Shown here in pieces: positions 22,791-32,846 of a DNA stretch of 64,000 bases. This DNA is from Rhipicephalus microplus (lineage: Eukaryota > Arthropoda > Arachnida > Ixodida > Ixodidae), in NCBI RefSeq assembly GCF_043290135.1, contig NC_134710.1, positions 280,497,776 through 280,561,775 on the forward strand. Reading direction: 5' to 3'. The notes below the pieces were generated by a model, which was not told the origin of the DNA, ran no database searches, and worked only from the letters and a program-made list of their open reading frames with translations. The translations under genes and the position numbers were made by a program. Numbering within the stretch: the stretch's first letter is position 1; every line of letters begins with the position of its first letter.

Positions 22791-25300
22791 TTCACAATTA
22801 AAATGCCACTCCTAATGAGGCTGCTTTTTTTGCCAGAGTCACAAAGCTCCTTTGAGAAATAAGCGACGAACTCTCAAGTCTTACTGGAGACATATTTACT
22901 ATTACAACATAACAAATAACATAAACAACTCGGCAGGTCTCACGTACAGTGGGAGTCGATGATATGTGAAGCACGAACAGGGAAGGTTAATATGTCACTT
23001 TAAAATCAGCACAAAGTTACGAGGCTGACGTCAATTATGCCGTACATGCCTCATAGGTCCTGACTATTATGATTAGACGTCATATGTCCTGATTATTATG
23101 ATCACGAGCACATCGTGAGTGTGGTATGTCACCTAGTCCGTACATGGCACGCATGTCACGATTATCATGTTTACACCAGTCATATACCTTCGTCATCTAT
23201 TGACGTTCCGTAATGCATAATTCGGTATATGTTAAGCTTGCGAAACGAGCGTAAACGCACCATGAGCATGGCGTTTGGTCAAGATTTACATGACATGCAT
23301 TCATCATTTCTACGTTATGTTCACCATATAGTTATGTCATACAATGCCTGTTTTTCTATGTGCAATGTGAACCTATTATATACGTGTGCCACCCCACACT
23401 TTTCTTACATATTTGTAGGGATCGATAGAGATTTCACAATCAAACTAACGTGAAGTTGACTATGATAACATTACCTAAGCTAAAGAGAAACGTTAAATAA
23501 ATGTACTGGAGAATTTCATACTATACGACATGTTTAATCATTCAAGGAGTCTTGCATGAAAAAGAATAAACACAAATATAGAAAAAACCTCAGTGATAAT
23601 AATAACACAACATACATAAATAAAAACGCTATCAAATAGGTGAAATTATTTAAGGCCCCGTTAAAAAGCAAGCTCATCCAAAATTTCAATCTGCGACCTC
23701 TCGCACTCTAAGCGAGAATCATGCCACAGTCTTAATAATATATTAGGGATATATTAAGAACAACAATACATATCAGAGAGGTGCGAAAATATATATGTAT
23801 ATCAATACGAGGTAATACAATAATAGTGTAGAAATGGCAGCCTCGGGGCAGCATGCCTTGCTGTTGCTCCACCAAATTTCGTCCATTCACAAGCACAGTC
23901 TTGAGTATAGTGCTTTGCGTGCTTGTGTGAACTTGCGCTATTCAGATAGCAAACTCACACTTAGAACATGTCGGTAGACATGATGACGTGCACTGAGGAT
24001 GACGTCAGACGGTCATGTCACCGAACTCCTGGTTAAAGCGCTCGTAGAATTCTAGGCTCGGTGACGACATGCTGCAGAGGACCTTTTTGAGTGAGGTTAT
24101 GAGGTCCTCGAGCGTTATGTTTCGCATTTTTTGCGAGTCAAGCCACCGGACTTGCTCAGGATTGAGCTTTTTTGAGGGACCCAGAGCGGCATCTTTGGCT
24201 GGCGCCGTTAGGTGACTTCCCAAGTAGCCCCTGGTAAACCTTAGCAGGGGCCTGAGCTTGTCTAATGACAACGGTATATTTTGCATCCTAAGCACCTTAT
24301 CGAGAAGCACTAGCTACTTGTTCTCGTCATACAGGGGCACGTACACCCGCTTCGTGAAACGCTTGTCATTAGCTTCGTCGAGCTGTTCAGACATGTTCGT
24401 GGACCACATGACAAAACTCCATTCCTCACTGCCTGTGTGCAGCCCATCAAACTCGACGAGGACCTCTGTTTTGAGCCTTCGCGTAGCTTCATGCTCGTTG
24501 TCCTTCCTCTCGCTGAGCAGAGAGTCAACGTCGTCAATAAAGATAATGCTAGACCGCACTTCTCCTGCAACAGCGAACAAAGCTCGAACCGGCGTCTCTC
24601 CCTCACCAACGTATTTTGAATTTAGCGAGGCCGCGCTGATTTTCCAGAACTTAGAGTAGAATTATTGGGAGACGGCCTTTGCCAGCATCGTCTTCCCGTT
24701 GTCTGGTGGCCCAAAGCGCCACAGGCCTCTGGGTGGTGCTTTTATACCTGTGAACAGCTGTGGCCTGTCTGCGGGCAGAATCACCATTTCACTGAGTGCC
24801 TGCTTGGCCACTTATTGGCCAGCAATGTTACAAGAAAGCACCTCAGGCCCACCCCTCTACGATCTTGTCGAGGATCATGTGAGCGAGTCGTGAGTCCACA
24901 CCCCTTAGTGTCGACCCCCCCCCCCCCCGCCTACTTTCGCTACCGCCACGGAAGGATCTTCCTCGGGTGCCGAGCCGCGCTGCTGCAGCAGGTGGTTGCC
25001 GACACTTGGGCTGTTGTGCGTTTGGTTGCTGCTGGCTGAGCCGCCACCTCGCTGCCGTGTACGTTGGTCCAGCTTCATTGGTAGCTAGCTGGCCGAGAAA
25101 CCCTTGACGGGGACTTGCTCGCCCTCCAAGCACCTTCGACCATTGTGTTCCCAGGTGTTGTTCGAGTCCGTGGGGTGACTGCCTGCGTCACCACTCCCGG
25201 ATGTGATTTCGTTGAGGCCTGGTTCCTCACCCGGTTTGGGCATTTCGAGCTGAGAAGTGTATTGGTGCACTGGGCACTCTGAATCAATCCTGTTAAGATT
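22791..25300 (-). repeat. Inverted unit C (spastin-like pseudogene plus 3' flank)
   Basis: Read on the minus strand, this block gives spastin-like linker and ATPase (25300-24005), a 3'UTR-like region (24004-23461), then downstream DNA (23460-22791) matching 3855-4050, 10980-11200 and 11998-12695. Divergence from B is about 20% by eye, so this copy separated earlier than A from B. It lacks the (TCTA)n segment and anything upstream of the linker. Confidence 0.75.
24005..25300 (-). pseudogene. Spastin-like AAA ATPase pseudogene, copy C
   Basis: This copy supplies the C-terminal half missing from A and B. Minus-strand frames give the linker (PNRVRNQAS, LSQQQPNAQQPK), the AAA start ([15 protein letters not shown]), Walker A (GPPDNGKT), SKYVGEGE, Walker B ([14 protein letters not shown] in 24580-24314), [14 protein letters not shown], then 24310-24005 with LTAPAKDAALGPSKKLNPEQ and the terminal FNQEFGDMTV, as in animal spastins. 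Breaks include a frame change near 24845, two in-frame stops before and after Walker A, an altered GATN-type sensor region (WSTNM), and a stop after PLYDENK. No introns interrupt it. The MIT and hairpin regions are absent. Confidence 0.82.
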
Positions 25301-25884
25301 TGCAAAATTACATGTCGCATGAAAACGCTCAATTTCTAATGAATGCCGCTTGCAATTCTCGCGGGCGTACGTCCCAACATTTAGGAAGTGACGTACCGCA
25401 TAGAATAGGCCGGTTTTTACGTCGCTCCTTCATGTTGACATTGGTGAGCTGACGTCGCATACCATCCGCTCTTTATCAAACTGCAGTAAACGCTACCTAC
25501 ATCTAGAAAAACAGACAAATATTATCTCGTCTTCTTAATACATTCTGCATTTCATACAGTACTTAATTTAGGGCGTTGCCCGTGACATTACTTGGCATGT
25601 GCAATTTTTGTGTTTTGTTGTGTAGCATGAATGTGAGTGCTTTGGGCTAGCTGCTTGATATCATTTTGAAAGGGGAGCGCAAAGACAAAGAGAAAATAAA
25701 GACAGCACTCTTTGTTTCTATGTCTTTCATTTCTCTGTGTCTGTGTATAGTCTTTTCAAAATAAGTATAATAGATTAAAACACGAAAACCTAATCTCAGA
25801 ATTGTTAATATTCTTGTTTTTGTTTTGAATAGCTTCGAGATGCTTTTCACTAATAAGCCCTTATTTCGTGTCCGCCTCAGTTTA
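25301..25884. other. Unannotated region upstream of copy C
   Basis: No MIT or hairpin coding sequence was found in either orientation, so copy C is truncated at its 5' side. The remainder is AT-rich with no supported feature. Confidence 0.4.
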
Positions 25885-26120
25885 CCTCTTCGTATAGAGT
25901 GCTACGCTGCTGACCTGAATGCCGCGGGTTGGAGTGTGGCCACGGCGGTCACATCTAAATGAAGGCGAAAAAGTAGATACCCATGTACTGCGCGATGTCA
26001 GTGCACGTTAAAGAACACCAGACGGTCAAAATTTGCGCAGAGCTTCACTACGACATCCCTAGTATTCAAATCGTGGTTGTGCTTATGTAAAAACACACAT
26101 ACTACCACTGCTACTACTAT

Positions 26121-26156
<36 letters not shown>
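25885..26156 (+). mobile_element. Second tRNA-derived SINE type with (TAC)n tail
   Basis: 25885-26097 has a tRNA-like head (AGAGTGCTACGCTGCTGACC, GAATGCCGCGGGTTGGAGTG) and a body related to, but clearly different from, the Ruka-type copies (GTGCACGTTAAAGAACACCA, CTTCACTACGACATCCC). It runs into a (TAC)n array at 26101-26156 that looks like its 3' tail. A Ruka-type SINE sits inside that tail. Confidence 0.65.
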
Positions 26157-26377
26157 GCCCCGCCGCGGTGGTATAGTGGCTAATGCAGGTCGCGTGATCG
26201 AATCCCAACGCGGCGGCTAAATTTTTGGTGGAGGCGAATATGCTGTATACCCGTGTGCTCAGATTTGGGTGCGTGGTAAAGAACCCCGGGTGGCCTTAAT
26301 TTCCGGAGACCTCCACTACGGCGTATCTCATAATCATATGGTTGTTTTGGTACACTTAAATCCGCATATCAATCAAT
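26157..26377 (+). mobile_element. Ruka-type SINE inserted in the (TAC)n array
   Basis: It starts with GCCCCGCCGCGGTGGTATAG and ends after CATATCAATCAAT, with the family body between. The array TACTACTACTACTAC lies on both sides (26142-26156 and 26378-26392), consistent with a target duplication in the microsatellite. Box A is partly altered and part of the head is deleted. Confidence 0.9.
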
Positions 26378-26392
26378 TACTACTACTACTAC

Positions 26393-28323
26393 CTCATTTG
26401 GCTTGCGTTCGTCTTCTCGTCATTCATGATTCGGGCCTTCGCCAAACCTGACACTGCTTAGCTTGTGTTTGGTGCGTCGACTCTGACAGCAGTTTCAGTG
26501 AAGCAACGTGTTGTATCGTGGTCACAATGCATGATCCTAGCCAGCCTCTTTTAAGTACACGCACTGACTCATACATCCCACATAAACTGATAATACACAA
26601 CAGAGAACGCCGAAACGACACAACAGTGATAGCATACGTGCACAAGTAGGCTGAGGCACGTTATGCACGCGTGTCCTTGCTTACGCATGTTTTTCTTGGT
26701 GCATATACGTCATGTGATTCTCTAGCCCCGATATTGCACAGAACACGGAGGGAAGGACGCTAGCGATGGCTACATGGGACGAAATGCAAGGGATTCATGC
26801 TTGGTGCTTCGCGTCATGCTTTGGAGGCTCGTAGGAAACCAATTTGAAAAATCACTGTGGTGGAATGCTTTTCATTGGGCACGCAGAAACTTCTAGTGTG
26901 TAACTAATACTTATTATGTCACCTAGAGAGGGATGCTTAAAAAGTTAATTACAAACAAAACAAAAGCCGCGTGCACATCACATTTTTTACCTGAAGGCGC
27001 TGTAGCAGATGGGTTACAATGTCAAAGAAAATACACCTTCGTTGACACAACACACTTCGTTCTCTCTATAAGCCATATCATTCTGTCATAAAACTTACAA
27101 TAAACAAATTATTAGAAAAATTATATCTGGTACGGCATATTAAAATCTTAATTGCCTTTGCGGGAAGAGGGCTGTTTAGGTACATTCATTTTCTAATGCG
27201 AGTCTAACCATGAAATGCTTGGCATAATAGCTTTAACCAAAGTTTAATTCGACGCAATGATGGCAATACCCATCAGTAAATGTCCTCCTCCTCGACTAGC
27301 TTTTACACTAGCTAAGGAGGGAAGATGTTTCAGGTTTGGAAACGTACCCTCGATGAGTCAACTGCACGGTGGCAGTGCGAAAGAAGAGCCGTAGTCTGGT
27401 GAAGAGACGCTTTTTTGCAGCCTCAGGCGTCTGTCCGAGTCGAAGCCCGAACTTCCGCTCCCTATTTCCTATTCAAACATCCTCTTTTCAACTCTCAGTT
27501 GAACAAAGGGTCTCGACACAAGCCAATCACACGTGCGGGCTCGCATCGCCACAACTAACAACGAAAACACTTTCATGACAGGCACTGCATTGGTAAATAT
27601 CAAGTTATGAAGTACAACACAAGAAGAGATACGTTCTCCGCGTGTCACTCTCTCCCTCATACCAGGCCTACCTCCAACGGTAGCCTTTCTTACGCTCGAG
27701 CCCCGTCTGTTCTCTCATTAAATCCTGCTACGTATAAGCCTCCTTAAGAGCGGTGAGGACACCGTTGGGCTCTGTGCGCTTACCAAGTGTGCATGCGACC
27801 GCTAGGCGCCCCGCCAACCTAACAACACCCGGTAATGACGTATAGCTGGGAAGGATGAGCTCGTCTGCGAGTCGCCACCATGTCTCGGTCATCGCAGTGG
27901 TCGCGTCCCCGTGTCATTCTCATTTACACACGCCAACAATGACTTTTAAACTTGGACGTTGGCACTTGGCCTGCTTCTTGCAAGACGCTTTTCCGAGCAA
28001 GCTTTCCCCTTTTAGTTCTAAACAGGGGCGACCTTGATGGCTGCGCTCGTGAACTGTGTGAACGAAGCAGTCTCCTTTTCTTCTCGTGCACGGGTCTGCC
28101 GTTTCCGTCTTCGGGGAACCTTCGCGTCGTTAGTTGACGGGTCGGAAACTCCTCGCTCTGCATCAGCCGCATTAATTGTACTACACACGACCCGTCGCTA
28201 GTGGTTGCGTCATAATAACTTCATTCTAGTTCATTTTTCTTCTTGTTACAGCTGTCATCTTTGAGTAATGGGTTAGAACAAACCTTGAAACCCTGTTCTG
28301 TATTTTTGCATGTTTGTCACTGG
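26393..28323. other. Unannotated region
   Basis: Nearly 2 kb without a supported gene. The open frames at 27369-27578, 27855-28037 and 27924-28172 (minus) are short, lack domains and overlap each other. The stretch 27650-28180 is more GC-rich and pyrimidine-biased than its surroundings. The start at 27855 has a poor-quality context and nothing supports it as a gene. Confidence 0.4.
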
Positions 28324-28910
28324 AAGGGGCCCTGAAACACTTTGAGTAATAATGAAAATAATTCACTGAAAAAGCGTATTACTTCTCAAATTGAACGACG
28401 CAAAAATTTCAAGAATCCGTCAGGTACGAGAGGAGTTACAAGAATTTGTCACACGCTGAAATCATACTCTCTCTTCTCTCGTCCTAATGAAAGCGCTGGA
28501 AGCTGAGCAGGGAGGAATGGGAGGGGCAAACAACAACGTCATTCGTGCCTCTATAGCTTGAGAACTTTTTTTATTTTTTTTTCTTTGAATACCCGACTTT
28601 TCTAGTGCGATCGCACGCACACGCGTGGATGAGTGACGGTCTCTGGTGGCGACCTCTGTAACAACCAATCGCGCCATGTTGAAATCAGCCAATGGCTGAT
28701 AGATGGGCTTATAACGAGTGATTTTCGACCTTATTTTGTGATTTGTCGATTGAAGAGAAAGCTATTTCTAGCAGACTTTGATAATTTACTGTAACTTCTA
28801 GGCAACTTGCTGTGCTATATTATTTCACTCACGTATTGTCGGGAGCCTCTACTACCAATCGGCCGCGTTTTCTCACCATGCTCAAAAAAGGTGTTGCACG
28901 GCCCCTTTAA
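28324..28910. mobile_element. MITE-like element with terminal inverted repeats
   Basis: The left end reads AAGGGGCCCTGAAACACTTT (28324-28343). The complement of the right end reads AAAGGGGCCGTGCAACACCT (28889-28908). The two ends pair with few mismatches and face inward over about 585 bases that have no coding potential. No transposase is encoded, so it would be non-autonomous. A target duplication was not clear, and the superfamily is not assigned. Confidence 0.7.
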
Positions 28911-29112
28911 AGCCATATGACTAGAAATCCCGTACGGAACAAGCGCTATCAAGCATACGGTAATGTATGCTAAATACACCGTTGATTGTAAACATGTCGG
29001 TGCCTGTCTCAAGCTTCGCTGCACAAAGTATAACGATTTGGCGACCTTCGCCACTACTGAATCAACAAGAGCAATCCATGAGTAGCCCTTCATGGTTTTC
29101 CATTCTTTCTCC
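28911..29112. other. Spacer between the MITE and Gypsy-1
   Basis: No supported feature. The last four bases (29109-29112, CTCC) form one half of the Gypsy-1 target duplication. Confidence 0.5.
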
Positions 29113-29259
29113 TGTGAGGAGGTTTATTAGACGTTAAAGACAGCGACGAGACAGCGTGAAGAACCGTCCAGCGATCGGCACAGCAACGAACCAAAGCACG
29201 AGCCGAGAGAGCCGGGCTTTGGCGATGCTGCTCGCTCCAGGCACATCTTCTTCTTCACA
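29113..29259 (-). repeat. Gypsy-1 3' LTR
   Basis: A 147-base LTR matching 34252-34394. It begins TGTGAGGAGG and ends TTCTTCACA on the plus strand. It differs from the other LTR by a few substitutions and a small indel near its inner CTCGCTCCAGG part. Confidence 0.92.
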
Positions 29260-29276
29260 ATCGCCCCCGCTGAAAA
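29260..29276 (-). promoter_or_regulatory. Gypsy-1 polypurine tract region
   Basis: On the minus strand the bases before the 3' LTR read CAGCGGGGGCGATTG. This purine-rich run is where plus-strand DNA synthesis is normally primed. The run is short and interrupted. Confidence 0.55.
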
Positions 29277-29294
29277 AGGAGCCATCCTGGCGAA

Positions 29295-31665
29295 TTAAGA
29301 AGTTTCAGGCAAAGGCTCATGGTACGGTTTCAGTCGGGAAACATGGACGATGTCACGTGCACGCCGGCGCATGTCGTCCGATCGGGAAACTGGTTCCATT
29401 AGGAAATTAACCGGAGAGGTTTTCTCCAAAACGGTGTAAAGCCCCTCGTACCGGGGGACAAGTTTCGAGGAGAGTCCCAGTGTTTGGTATGAGATGGCAA
29501 GCCACACAAGAGACCCTGGGGCATAGCTGGGATCCGGAAGAGAGGTGCTACGGGTTTCTTTATGGCGTTGTTGCTCTTCCGAGGTGAACGCACGGGCGAG
29601 CTGGCGGCACTCTTCGGCTTGTCTAGCAGCATCGGAGATAGGTGGACACTCGGAAGCATCAGGACGGTAAGGAAGTAGGGTATCAATTGTATGGGAAGGC
29701 TCACGTCCGTAAAGAACAAAGAAAGGTGAGAATCCCGTGGTGGTTTGTATTGCGGTGTTATATGCGAACGTGACGTATGGGAGAACACGGTCCCATTTGC
29801 TATGATCAGATGCCCCGTACATTGAGAGCATATCACCTAGCGTGCGGTTGAACCGTTCCGTTAGTTCGTTAGTCTGCAGACGGTATGCTGTCGTTTTCCG
29901 ATGAATGACGTGGCATTCCGAAAGCAGAGTTTCGACGACCTCGGAAAGGAAAGCGCGGCCTCTGTCACTAAGGAGCTCTCGAGGTGCACCATGTCGAAGG
30001 ATAAAGCGTTGCAAAATGAAAGAGGCGACATCCTGAGCTGTAGCGCTCGGCAAAGCGGCTGTTTCGGCGTAGCGTGTCAGGTGGTCAACCGCCACTATAA
30101 TCTACCGATTACCATCTGGTGTCAATGGAAGGGGACCGTAGAGGTCAACGCCGACGCGATCAAATGGCTTGGCAGGGCATGGAAGTGGCTGCAATGTGCC
30201 AGTCGCACGTGGCAGTGTTTATTTACGTCGCTGGCAGTCAGGACAGCACTGCACAAATTTACATACAAAATTGTACATGCCACGCCAGTAATAGCGATGG
30301 CGAAGGCGTTCATATGTTTTGAACATTCCGGCGTGGCCACATTGCGGATCGTCGTGAAGGGAGGCGCATACTTGCGATCGTAAATTGCGGGGAATGACCA
30401 ACAACCACCGGCGGCCATCGGGAGCGTAGTTGCGTCGATGAAGAAGTTGATCGCGGATGGCGAAATAGAAAGCTTGACGTCGGAGGGATCGAGATACTGA
30501 AAGGTTGGGCGTACCAGATAAATATTCGATAAGAGAGGCGATCCACGGGTCACGACGTTGTTCGGTGGCAATCGAGTCGAGATCTAGCGATGACAAGGTC
30601 TGGAGGCAAGTGTTTCCGCACGTCTGATCTGGTGGTAAAGGTGAGCGGGACAGGGCATCAGCGTCAGAGTGTTTGCGTCCGCAGCGGTATACGACGCGAA
30701 TGTCGTACTCCTGGATGCGGAGTGCCCACCGCGCTAGGCGGCCAGAAGGGTCTTTCAACGTGGAGAGCCAGCAAAGCGCGTGGTGATCAGTTACTAGATC
30801 GAACGGGCGGCCGTATAAGTATGGCCGGAACTTTCCAAGCGCCCACACCAGGGCCAAACACTCTTTTTCTGTCACGCTGTAATTAGTTTCGGCTTTCGCC
30901 AGAGTGCGGCTAGCGTAGGCTACAACGTATTCTGAATCGCCGGGCTTTCGTTGGGTGAGGACCGCGCCTAGCCCGACGCCACTGGCGTCGGTGTGCACTT
31001 CGGTAGGAGCAGTCGAGTCGAAGTGGCGAAGAATAGGTGGGGAAGTGAGAAGATGGCGCAGAGTAGTGAAGGCAACGTCACATGCAGGGGACCAGGAGGT
31101 GAGGTTCACGTCACCGCGAAGAAGCTGGGTTAACGGTGACATGATAGATGCAAAATTGCGAACAAAGCGCCGGAAATAGGAGCATAGGCCTACAAAACTG
31201 CGAAGTTCTTTCATGGTCGTCGGCCTGGGAAATTCTGCGACTGCTCGAAGTTTTGCTGGGTCTGGTAATACGCCGTGCTTGGACACGATGTGGCCTAGGA
31301 TGACGAGCTCGCGTGCAGCGAAGCGGCATTTTTTCAGGTTAAGCTGCAGACCAGCGTTGGTCAGACAACTCAAAACGTGCCTGAGGTGAAGGAGGTGCGT
31401 AGGAAAGTCATGGGAGAAAACCACGACATCGTCGAGGTAACAGAGGCACATATTCCATTTGAGGCCACGTAGTGTATTATTCATAAGGCGTTCAAACGTG
31501 GCAGGCGCGTTACAAAGCCCAAAGGGCATGACGTTAAACTCATATAGTCTGTCTGGTGTAATAAATGCCGTTTTTTGGTGATCGGCTTCTGCCATTGGGA
31601 CCTGCCTACTGGCCGGTTCCAATGGCAGATTTGCCAGACCGCAAATCTAGCGACGAGAAAAATTC
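29295..31665 (-). pseudogene. Gypsy-1 pol, second part: RT palm, RNase H, integrase
   Basis: 31622-30219 opens in RT just after the palm start, with [20 protein letters not shown] and the catalytic YLDD, then the RNase H block ([52 protein letters not shown]). It closes with the integrase HHCC finger ending CCPDCQRRK. The same frame resumes at 30095-29295 after two stops (near 30217 and 30101). It carries the integrase core with the second and third catalytic residues (LSDRGRAF, LTERFNRTLG) and a C-terminal VHVSRLKPYHE tail. The first catalytic Asp lies between the two stops (VDLYGPLP). All domains are recognisable; only the stops and the upstream frame change prevent expression. Confidence 0.85.
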
Positions 31666-32775
31666 CTATCCGTGAAGGGTGTCAATGGCGTCATCAATGC
31701 GCGGCCAAGGATAGACGTCCTTGCGGGTTATCTTATTCAAACGACGATAATCCACGCAAAATCGGATAGATCCGTCTTTCTTACGCACCAGGACGACGGG
31801 AGACGCCCATAGACTGTGAGATGGTCGAATGACGTCTCTACGAAGCATATCTTCGACTTGATCGTTGATGACGCGGCGCTCTTCAGCGGAGACACGGTAT
31901 GGTCTTTGACGCAGTGGTTGGTGTAGGCCGGTGTCAACATGATGTTTGACTTGTGATGTGCGGCCCAGTTGAGGTTGCGACACATCGAACGAACTCCTGA
32001 ACTCATGCAGAAGATCCAGCAGGTCGGCATGTTCGGTGGGAGTGAGAGTGTCGGCGATGGCGCTGGAAAACGTATCATTGGACGACTCCCCGAGTGCCGA
32101 CAGTGCTTTTGGGTGGTCGCAGTAGTCGTCCGGGACATCAAACAAAAACGAAGGGTCGAGATCCTGCACGCGGCCGAGACATTCCCCCGCAAGCAATGTG
32201 ACAGGTGTGGAAAGCGGATTGCTTACGAACATGTTGCTTCTTCCGACGGCAAGGTCAATTGTTGCGAAAGGCAGCGGCAAAACTCGACGACATTTGAAGA
32301 TATCGGAAGGCATAAAAAGAACTGTAGCGTCAGTGTAGGCGTCGCATGAAACGGGAACAAGGGCGAAATTTTCAGGCGGAATATCGGTATCTTCATGAAC
32401 GAGCAACTTCGGCGGCTGATGAGGAGCGTTCAGTAATGGGACATCACACAAGGGTGAAAACTCAACTTCGGCGCGTGCGCAGTCTATGACGGCATTATGG
32501 CGGGATAGGAAGTCCCACCCGAGGATGACGTCATGCGAACCGACAGGAAGAACAATAAACTCTACGATGTAAAGAATGCCTTCGAAGGAGACTCTTGCAG
32601 TGCAGGCTGCGAGAGGCGTTACTTGCTGTGCGCTTGTGGTGTGAAGCGACAGTCCCGCTAGCGGCGTCGTTACTTTGCGTAATAAACGGCAGAGATTAGC
32701 GGCAATAACAGAAACAGCGGCGCCAGTGTCCACAAGGGCGAAAGTGCAATAACCTTCAACAGTTACTGCGACCAC
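31666..32775 (-). pseudogene. Gypsy-1 pol, first part: protease and RT N-terminus
   Basis: A 369-residue open stretch with an aspartic protease (ALVDTGAAVSV active site, then HDVILGWDFLSRHNAVIDC) that would process Gag-Pol. This is followed by the RT fingers (VEDMLRRDVIRPS, SPVVLVRKKDGSIRFCVDYR, DVYPWPRIDDAIDTLHG) and a stop at 31666-31668. The upstream frame is open past the end of gag, so pol is expected to be made as a Gag-Pol fusion by -1 frameshifting. Just beyond the stop, 31618-31650 carries a small insertion that shifts the frame into the second part of pol. Confidence 0.85.
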
Positions 32776-32846
32776 GTTAGCAGGAGAGGAGCGAGGGCTT
32801 AGACAGTTCGAAAACGGCGCAGTTCTTGCCTCTTGAACTGCGTTGC

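Noticed and set aside
24005..25300. Functional host spastin gene on the minus strand
   Set aside because: At least three in-frame stops, a frameshift and loss of the MIT region make it a pseudogene.
27855..28037. Short open frame near a GC-rich stretch, possible host exon
   Set aside because: 60 codons, low-complexity His/Ser-rich start, overlapped by antisense frames, no domain.
29156..29410. Open frame reading MKNRPAIGTATNQSTSRESR in both Gypsy-1 LTRs
   Set aside because: It lies in the LTR on the opposite strand to the element and recurs only because the LTR is duplicated.
30122..30571. Several 60-160-codon frames antisense or out of frame to Gypsy-1 pol and gag
   Set aside because: They overlap well-supported gag, protease, RT and integrase frames and contain no domains of their own.
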